A stretch of 49,473 nt of DNA, taken from the NCBI GenBank assembly GCA_902535365.1, contig CACATF010000005.1, positions 1 to 49,473 of the forward strand, written 5' to 3'. Of the stretch, positions 45,301-49,473 are shown piece after piece. This DNA is from an uncultured SAR86 cluster bacterium. GTDB taxonomy: Bacteria; Pseudomonadota; Gammaproteobacteria; Magnimaribacterales; TMED112. Within the stretch, counting starts at the first letter, position 1, and each line of letters opens with the position of its first letter. Both the position numbers and the translations under genes were made by a program. The notes under the pieces are model-generated. The model had not been told where the DNA came from, did not search any database, and was given only the letters and a program-made list of their open reading frames with translations.

Positions 45301-45581
45301 TTACTCAGGAAGTTGATCTTCCTGAAAACAAATATCTTGGTGATGCAAAAGCAGAACTATTCCTAGATATTTATAACTTAGGGAACTGGCTTGATGACGA
45401 AGCTGGTCAGATCTATGATGCTGGCTATCTTGGAGTTACTAAGAACCTAGACGCATCATACGATGCTGCTTCAGGTACTTGGACATATTCTAATTTTGAT
45501 CCTGATATCTATTCATATAGAAACGGTTCAAGATTCGTCTCTGTGTATAAGATGCAATTAGGATTTAAATTAAGTTTCTAA
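42357..45581 (+). CDS. Oar-type TonB-dependent outer-membrane receptor
   Basis: Large outer-membrane protein of the Oar/carboxypeptidase-regulatory-like TonB receptor group. Signal peptide (about 1-20), a Cna-B/CarboxypepD_reg beta domain (SIKGYVNDGSGPVEGAEVVVV ... SKAGYAEAN, about 26-105), VVSAQALDSTIRFG, a plug-like domain with DITIDGVSVNDGFG and GSVNAVTKSGTNEFEG, and a long barrel ending in KMQLGFKLSF. 1074 residues. It has a good Shine-Dalgarno and its own strong terminator, so it is a single-gene unit. Base composition is less AT-biased than its neighbours, which fits high expression. Ligand unknown; relatives are linked to protease or polymer uptake. Confidence 0.88.
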   Translation: MKKILLSLSLAIFSLFVVSQVDVRSSIKGYVNDGSGPVEGAEVVVVYMPTGSSDTAVTGAGGDFVFNNLAPGGPYTVTVSKAGYAEANATGVFTKFSETSSVDVFLAAEFEEVVVSAQALDSTIRFGNGTVFGEGVIDGMPSADRGIQDIAALDPRVAVASAEDFFSLSVMGSNPRTNDITIDGVSVNDGFGLNDSGQPTLRNSFSIETVKQISVDITPFDVSRGGFVSGSVNAVTKSGTNEFEGDFYVFSRNEGMVGTDAFGNDADVFDENTTGFSLGGPIIQDKAFFYFNYEEFAQTYPAFYGPAGSGATREAYFVTQALVDRVRAAAQTLYGFDPGTYDTEQENMSTNTFLKLNYLINDNHEAEVSFIDTDSNLVKVRGNPPFGFALDSQWYDDKQGVEIMTGKLFSDWSDKFSTQLVYSTRTQTDNQDPYRGDTFPSVSIVIDSPDGTCSLENSNCTNPFRTIWGSARSGQYETLRFGQDQFRYNNEIVVDSMSYSFKGFYDFNADHDITFGYEYKEDDIYNSFRVCGGGCYGFSGIDQFEAGTPIYYLLEGGVGGVINGDAVNWVLSTTTMFVQDEWRVNDKLNMLMGLRMDINESDSAPNANPAYTAATGYRNDVPIKDRVLQPRVGFDYDATDTLDNFFEFLPVGDVVESLTVRGGWGKFVGRLPAVWISNSWSNDGGIGKAEYEAFTFNGSPIEGLLFDPNSDDQNRTGLLTSSAGGDVNSLDENFGLPSSWRTALAFDFDLVDGWFVGMEFNRDRVNKAFAYVDPFLEGNAVGTLPDGRTYYNNSEGDLHTTTTDLGFTNSVSYKVSKSFLDDKLRLYFAYSDTESEDVFSAGSSTQGSNYGKYATCNNSFAPNLCTKPALWGASERMVATLDYTADWFGADNPTRFYLMWKRESGRRFSYTYDTNPIGDGYRDERDLWYVPTGPNDPLVTFSDDTGAAFYEYVDTYLSGYKGQIAPANGFIGPWTTRMDLKVTQEVDLPENKYLGDAKAELFLDIYNLGNWLDDEAGQIYDAGYLGVTKNLDASYDAASGTWTYSNFDPDIYSYRNGSRFVSVYKMQLGFKLSF

Positions 45582-45598
45582 TACATCAATAATCTGAG

Positions 45599-45626
45599 AA
45601 GGGCAGCTTAGGCTGCCCTTTTTTTT
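45599..45626 (+). terminator. Strong intrinsic terminator after the Oar-type gene
   Basis: A perfect 9-bp stem AAGGGCAGC / GCTGCCCTT with loop TTAG, followed by a run of eight Ts. This is the clearest factor-independent terminator in the window. Confidence 0.92.
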
Positions 45627-45642
45627 ATGATTCCATAACTGC

Positions 45643-45653
45643 TATAATTCGGT
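45643..45653 (+). promoter_or_regulatory. Perfect -10 box just before the 2OG oxygenase start
   Basis: TATAAT at 45643-45648 is followed by 5 bases and the ATG at 45654. It lies 17 bases past the terminator's T-run. No Shine-Dalgarno is visible, so the message is probably leaderless. Confidence 0.5.
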
Positions 45654-46517
45654 ATGCAAAAAATTCCTAAAGTGTCATTTCATGATTTGGTATCAGCTGA
45701 TGAAGCAGTCATTGATTATCTGACTAGCAGCCTAAATAATGTTGGATTTTTTGTAATTAATGAACATCCTATTAATAAAGCTCTTATTAAAGACACTTTT
45801 GCGCTGACTGAAGAGCTATTTAACTTACCCTTTGATGTTAAAAATAAATACCATGTGCCAGGTACTAATGGAGCACGAGGTTATACACCATATGGCATAG
45901 AGACTGCCTTAAATGAAAAGGTAGCAGATCAAAAGGAATTCTGGCACCAAGGATCAACATCTAACAAAGACTTAATGCCTAACCTTTATATAGATGAGCT
46001 GTCTAACTTTAAACTACTAGATGATCTTTATTTGGAGTTTGAAAAGATGGGTAATCAAATATTGCACGCCTTTACTAACTTTAATATCGATTACAATGCC
46101 GATATCAGCGATTGCGCTACCAATGGCAATTCAGTACTTCGTCTTATACATTATCCAGCTATAGAAGAGGTCAATCCTCATAGAGCTAGGGCCCACAACG
46201 ACGTGAATCTTATTACCCTTCTCATTGGTGGAAATGAAGCAGGATTAGAGGCACAGGATAAGGCTGGGAACTGGATTGAATGCAATTGCGATGACGGCGA
46301 AATAATTTGCAATATTGGTGATATGTTGGAAATAATTTCTAATGAAAGACTAACATCAACAACACACAGGGTTGTGACTAAAAATAATAGCAATAGAGCC
46401 AGATATAGTATTCCTTTCTTTCTTCACCCCAGACCAGAGATTATTCTGAATAAAAATACTAAAATAACAGCTAACGAATTCTTAACTAAGAGGCTACAAG
46501 ACATCAAGCTAAACTGA
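45654..46517 (+). CDS. 2-oxoglutarate/Fe(II) oxygenase, isopenicillin N synthase-like
   Basis: Non-haem iron oxygenase of the IPNS-like family. N-terminal DIOX_N region (KIPKVSFHDLV ... GFFVINEHPIN), then the iron triad HxD in RAHNDVNLITLL and the distal His in TSTTHRVV, with the 2-oxoglutarate-binding Arg in RARYSIPFF. 287 residues. The reaction is unknown; such enzymes hydroxylate or desaturate small molecules, and bacterial copies are often in catabolism or ethylene/antibiotic-like chemistry. The transporter gene follows after 1 base. Confidence 0.88.
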   Translation: MQKIPKVSFHDLVSADEAVIDYLTSSLNNVGFFVINEHPINKALIKDTFALTEELFNLPFDVKNKYHVPGTNGARGYTPYGIETALNEKVADQKEFWHQGSTSNKDLMPNLYIDELSNFKLLDDLYLEFEKMGNQILHAFTNFNIDYNADISDCATNGNSVLRLIHYPAIEEVNPHRARAHNDVNLITLLIGGNEAGLEAQDKAGNWIECNCDDGEIICNIGDMLEIISNERLTSTTHRVVTKNNSNRARYSIPFFLHPRPEIILNKNTKITANEFLTKRLQDIKLN

Positions 46518-46518
46518 C

Positions 46519-47730
46519 ATGGGTTATTATTTACAAGTTCTTATAGGAGCGATCTTGCTTGTTGCAGTCGTTGTTCCTTTATCGAATAACATCAAAGAAA
46601 TAAAGATAAAGAACATTTTAGCTGCTATTGCAGTAATGATTGGTTTTGGCTTCCTGCTTTTAAGCGAGTATGTCGCAGGTTTTTTTGCTGCTGTAAGCGC
46701 AGGAGTAGCAAAACTATCATCTGCAACTGCTGAAGGTACATCATTTTTATTTGGAAGTCTTTTTGAAGCTCATCCATACGCATTTGCACTTAACGTCTTG
46801 CCACTTATTATTGTTATGTCTTGTATTAGCGCGTTGTTATGGCATTGGCGCATTCTGCCACTGATAATTAAGGGCCTTTCCTATGTCTGTGAAAAGCTAT
46901 TTAATCTTGGCGGCCCAATATCATTTGGAGCTGCAGCTAATGTCTTCGTTGGTCAAGTTGAAGCACCACTATTTGTTAAGCCTTATCTGTCTAAAATGAG
47001 TAAGAAAGAACTATTAATACTAATGACTGCAGGTATGGCCACTGTATCTGGTTCAGTTATGATTGCTTTAGCTGGAGAGCTTGAGAATCAATTTGTAGGC
47101 ATTAATATTGTTCAACACTTCTTAACAGCATCAATTCTGTCTATACCTGCAGCAATTATGTACGCTGAAATCATGTATCCATCCAATGAAATCACACATC
47201 AAATTAGCGATGCTAAGGAAGAAAACATATACGCAGGTTCTATGGATGCTATTACAAAAGGTACGAAAGATGGTCTAAATATTGCTGTCAATGTTGCTGC
47301 AATCTTAATAGCAATATTAGCTTTGGTTTCTATTGTCGATGGTTTCTTAAGTTTGATAATGTCTGATCTATCGCTGCAAAAGATATTAGGTTGGATCTTT
47401 GCGCCAATAGCGTGGCTTATGGGCATACCATGGGTAGAAGCTGCTTCAGCAGCAGAACTTTTAGGCCTTAAATTAGCAACCAATGAATTTGTTGCATACA
47501 TCCAACTGGGGAGCTTAGATCCAGAATACTTTACTGAAAGAACTAAAGTGATTGTTTTGTATGCTTTGTGTGGTTTTGCAAACTTTTCAAGCATAGGAAT
47601 TTTAATCTCTGGAATTGGAGCGATGGCTCCAGAAAGAATAAAAGACCTTATTCAAGTCTCCGGTAAAGCTTTAGTGGGTGCTACGTTAGCATCTTGCTTT
47701 TCAGGGCTTATTGCTGGTTTATTCGTTTAA
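46519..47730 (+). CDS. nupC: Concentrative nucleoside transporter (NupC/CNT family)
   Basis: Inner-membrane nucleoside symporter. N-terminal helices, then the nucleoside-gate domain (ALNVLPLIIVMSCISALLWHWR) and conserved GPISFGAAANVFVGQVEAPLFVKPYL, MATVSGSVMIAL and ATNEFVAYIQL. 403 residues, normal. It begins 1 base after the 2OG oxygenase stop. The convergent gene is thymidine kinase (stops overlap by 4 bases), so uptake and salvage of thymidine lie side by side. Confidence 0.95.
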   Translation: MGYYLQVLIGAILLVAVVVPLSNNIKEIKIKNILAAIAVMIGFGFLLLSEYVAGFFAAVSAGVAKLSSATAEGTSFLFGSLFEAHPYAFALNVLPLIIVMSCISALLWHWRILPLIIKGLSYVCEKLFNLGGPISFGAAANVFVGQVEAPLFVKPYLSKMSKKELLILMTAGMATVSGSVMIALAGELENQFVGINIVQHFLTASILSIPAAIMYAEIMYPSNEITHQISDAKEENIYAGSMDAITKGTKDGLNIAVNVAAILIAILALVSIVDGFLSLIMSDLSLQKILGWIFAPIAWLMGIPWVEAASAAELLGLKLATNEFVAYIQLGSLDPEYFTERTKVIVLYALCGFANFSSIGILISGIGAMAPERIKDLIQVSGKALVGATLASCFSGLIAGLFV

Positions 47731-48308
47731 ATAAGATCAGTGAGCTTTCTATAGTGTTTTCTGCAAAAAACTTTGTATTTATCGCCACCAATATCAATTT
47801 GCTGTCCTTCTAGAACTAACTTGCCATCTTGATATCTTGCAATCATTGTTGCTTTCCTTGAGCAACCAGGATGTTCGCATATTGTCTTCAGCTCTACCAA
47901 AGTATCAGCATAGGCCAGTAAGTACTTACTACCATCAAATAATTTTCCTTGAAAATCAGTTCTAATGCCGTAACACATAACAGGAATGTTGTTTTCATCA
48001 CAAATATTACAAAGTTGTTTTACCTGCAATTCTGTTAAAAACTGAGCTTCATCAACCAAGATACAGGATATTTTTTGATCATTTTTGTCTGAAAAATACT
48101 CTATAAAATTAAATGCACTGTCAAAAACAATTGCATCCTTTGATATTCCTAACCGGGAGTGTATTTTTCCGTCATGCACTTCTGCATCTACAGCAGGGGT
48201 AAATAGATAGGTTTTAAGATCTCTAACTTCGTAGTTATGATTTGATTGCAATAGGGAAGTTGATTTCCCAGCATTCATGGTTGAGTAATGAAAGTGTACT
48301 TTTGCCAA
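47727..48308 (-). CDS. tdk: Thymidine kinase
   Basis: Type II thymidine kinase that phosphorylates thymidine to dTMP. P-loop STMNAGKSTSLL at the N-terminus, CILVDEAQFL (catalytic Glu and Walker B), and a zinc-binding lasso with four Cys (CEHPGC and the C-terminal KVFC with His). 193 residues. The start is TTG at 48308 (no ATG in reach), giving MAKVHFHYSTMN. A small membrane peptide gene ends 2 bases upstream, so they are probably in one unit. Confidence 0.96.
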   Translation of the reverse strand: MAKVHFHYSTMNAGKSTSLLQSNHNYEVRDLKTYLFTPAVDAEVHDGKIHSRLGISKDAIVFDSAFNFIEYFSDKNDQKISCILVDEAQFLTELQVKQLCNICDENNIPVMCYGIRTDFQGKLFDGSKYLLAYADTLVELKTICEHPGCSRKATMIARYQDGKLVLEGQQIDIGGDKYKVFCRKHYRKLTDLI

Positions 48309-48310
48309 TT

Positions 48311-48427
48311 TTAGTCAGAGTCCTTTTTAAAGAGATTTTTTAGAGAAAAACCTTTAGGTCTAGCCTCTAAAAAAATATAAATCCCAAAAAAGACCAGACT
48401 AATTAATAAAACTTGTAATCCGTCCAT
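48311..48427 (-). CDS. 38-aa single-TM microprotein upstream of tdk
   Basis: A 38-codon frame: MDGLQ, a hydrophobic helix (about residues 4-20), then EARPKGFSLKNLFKKDSD, a basic cytoplasmic tail. It ends 2 bases before the tdk start. TACAAT lies 7 bases before the ATG. Predicted single-pass membrane peptide, similar in layout to the other microproteins here. No family recognised. Confidence 0.55.
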   Translation of the reverse strand: MDGLQVLLISLVFFGIYIFLEARPKGFSLKNLFKKDSD

Positions 48428-48432
48428 GTAAG

Positions 48433-48460
48433 GTATTGTAAATGTTTTAAAAAACAATAC
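48433..48460. promoter_or_regulatory. Inverted repeat between tdk unit and LTD lipoprotein
   Basis: GTATTGT (48433-48439) and ACAATAC (48454-48460) form perfect 7-base arms around 14 AT-rich bases, between divergent genes. The left arm overlaps the -10-like TACAAT of the minus-strand microprotein (plus 48435-48440). It could be an operator or simply a pair of -10 boxes. The plus-strand gene has a TATAGT at 48467-48472. Confidence 0.3.
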
Positions 48461-48508
48461 ATTAGATATAGTCTATTAATTAATTATTTTTGAAGAAGGG
48501 CATTTATT

Positions 48509-49473
48509 ATGAATCTAAAAAGACTCCTAACAATCATTTTTACAGTAACATTTGTTGCCGCATGCGGAGGCGGAGGCGGAGGCGGTGGCTCTGAACCAGC
48601 TCCAGCTCCTACACCAGCTCCAACACCGGCACCTACACCAGCTCCAACACCGGAGCCAACACCGGAGCCAACTCCAGAACCAACTCCAGAGCCAACACCG
48701 GCTCCTTCTGGCGAAGTTTGGGTTAATGAATTCCATTACGACAACCAAGGTACAGATGAAAACGAATTCTTTGAAATTGCTGGTCCAGCAGGTACTAATC
48801 TAACAGGCTATAGTGTTGCTGGTTATAGTGGAGGCACTTCTGGTCACTATGGTACTTTTAACCTCTCAGGCATTCTGCCTGATGATGGTGAGGGATATGG
48901 AGCGTTAGCATTTGATGCTGTTGAAGCCTTTCCTCCATTAGGAAATCATCAAGGTGGTCTACAAAACGGCTCACCAGATGGTTTTGGTTTAATTAATCCA
49001 GACAACGTTTGCATCGAATTTATAGCTTATGAAGGGTCTATGACTGCTACAAGAGCAGACGGCGATGCAGGCGGTAGTGCTTGTGATGGAGTAGAAGGCC
49101 AAGATATTGGCGTATTTGAACAAAATAACACTGCCTCTGAATCTTTACAAAGAACAGGAACAGGTCTCACAGGATCTGACTTTACTTGGGTTGGTCCTGC
49201 GATAGCAAGTGCAGGCTCTATCAATGCTGATCAAAATTTTGGTGATCCAGTACCAACACCTGCACCGACTCCAGCTCCTGAAACATTTTTATTTGGTAAA
49301 GCTGTTATGGTTGGTGCTGTACCAGTAGGTTTCTATGATAGAGATGCTGACTATCCTACATGGGACGATACTGATGAAGATGGTATTTCAAATAGACATG
49401 AAGTTCTTGTCGCACAACATATTGACGATGATCCTAACAATCCGTTAGTAATGTCATCTAGTGGACAAGCTGC
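48509..49473 (+). CDS. Lipoprotein with Pro-rich linker and lamin-tail domain, possible extracellular nuclease (3' cut)
   Basis: Exported lipoprotein, open to the window edge (321 codons seen). Signal with lipobox VAAC, a Gly8 run, a Pro-rich linker (PAPTP/PEPT repeats), then a lamin-tail-like domain (VWVNEFHYDNQGTDENEFFEIAG ... LQNGSPDGFGL ... DIGVFEQNN ... GSDFTWVGP) like that of large secreted nucleases. A second PTPAP linker leads to FYDRDADYPTWDDTDEDGISNRHEVL, a calcium-binding-like stretch that in marine proteins often precedes an HNH/DUF1524-type nuclease; that domain would lie past the edge, so this is inference. Shine-Dalgarno GAAGG precedes the ATG. Confidence 0.85.
   Translation, partial: MNLKRLLTIIFTVTFVAACGGGGGGGGSEPAPAPTPAPTPAPTPAPTPEPTPEPTPEPTPEPTPAPSGEVWVNEFHYDNQGTDENEFFEIAGPAGTNLTGYSVAGYSGGTSGHYGTFNLSGILPDDGEGYGALAFDAVEAFPPLGNHQGGLQNGSPDGFGLINPDNVCIEFIAYEGSMTATRADGDAGGSACDGVEGQDIGVFEQNNTASESLQRTGTGLTGSDFTWVGPAIASAGSINADQNFGDPVPTPAPTPAPETFLFGKAVMVGAVPVGFYDRDADYPTWDDTDEDGISNRHEVLVAQHIDDDPNNPLVMSSSGQA
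48564..48708 (+). repeat. Gly run and tandem Pro-rich linker repeats
   Basis: Within the LTD lipoprotein, GGAGGC-type units encode eight Gly, and then imperfect 12-base units (CCAGCTCCAACA / CCGGAGCCAACA and similar) encode alternating PAPT and PEPT. This is a surface linker and a likely site of length variation between strains. Frames read across it on other strands are artefacts. Confidence 0.85.

Noticed and set aside
48527-48803. Antisense and alternate-frame ORFs rich in Trp/Arg/Ser/Cys or Gln/Leu/His in the linker region
   Set aside because: They are products of reading the Pro/Gly repeat DNA in other frames; the lipoprotein frame explains the sequence.

Overview
The window looks like a piece of a streamlined, AT-rich, probably marine gammaproteobacterial chromosome. 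The core block trxB / ftsK-lolA-serS has the gene order of gammaproteobacteria (with lrp and rarA missing), and the T2SS genes run in the classical gspC-to-gspN order. Genes are packed with overlaps or a few bases between them, and no stretch over 300 bases lacks a gene. The TonB-dependent receptors, phytase, photolyase and small genome style resemble SAR86-type bacteria, but that placement is inference. I see no prophage, insertion sequence, CRISPR array or rRNA.

Layout. 1-9.4 kb holds housekeeping and stress genes: a Maf/YceF nucleotide pyrophosphatase cut by the left edge, folE, a secreted PhoD-like phosphatase, tRNA-Gly(GCC) followed closely by a LOG-family gene, a Bax-inhibitor-like membrane protein, a PLP dehydratase, a photolyase, a GST, tRNA-Gly(UCC), a SRAP/HMCES protein and a Coq4-like protein. 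9.4-13.8 kb is a minus-strand operon: yqgE, a GT60-like glycosyltransferase, ggt, an MscS channel. 13.8-27.6 kb is one long plus-strand run: acyl-CoA synthetase, phoB, phoR and a complete type II secretion operon gspC to gspN. 27.6-34.3 kb is phosphate metabolism: Ppx/GppA and PPK2 on the minus strand, then a PiT phosphate transporter, a TonB-dependent receptor and a beta-propeller phytase lipoprotein. 34.3-42.3 kb holds DedA, HIT, acyltransferase and SDR genes, then trxB, ftsK, lolA and serS. 42.3-49.5 kb has a large Oar-type TonB receptor with a strong terminator, a 2OG-Fe(II) oxygenase, a CNT nucleoside transporter facing thymidine kinase, and a lipoprotein with a lamin-tail domain cut by the right edge.

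How it may work together. The most striking theme is phosphorus. PhoBR lies directly upstream of, and apparently in one transcript with, a full T2SS. Immediately beyond are polyphosphate enzymes, a Pi transporter and a receptor/phytase pair. A reasonable hypothesis is a single phosphate-acquisition island: sense Pi, export or display phosphatases, take up Pi or phytate products, store as polyphosphate. Two further themes recur. At least six very short hydrophobic membrane proteins (30-58 aa) overlap or nearly touch their neighbours. Several operon heads have a -10-like hexamer 5-9 bases before the start codon and no Shine-Dalgarno sequence, which suggests leaderless transcripts.
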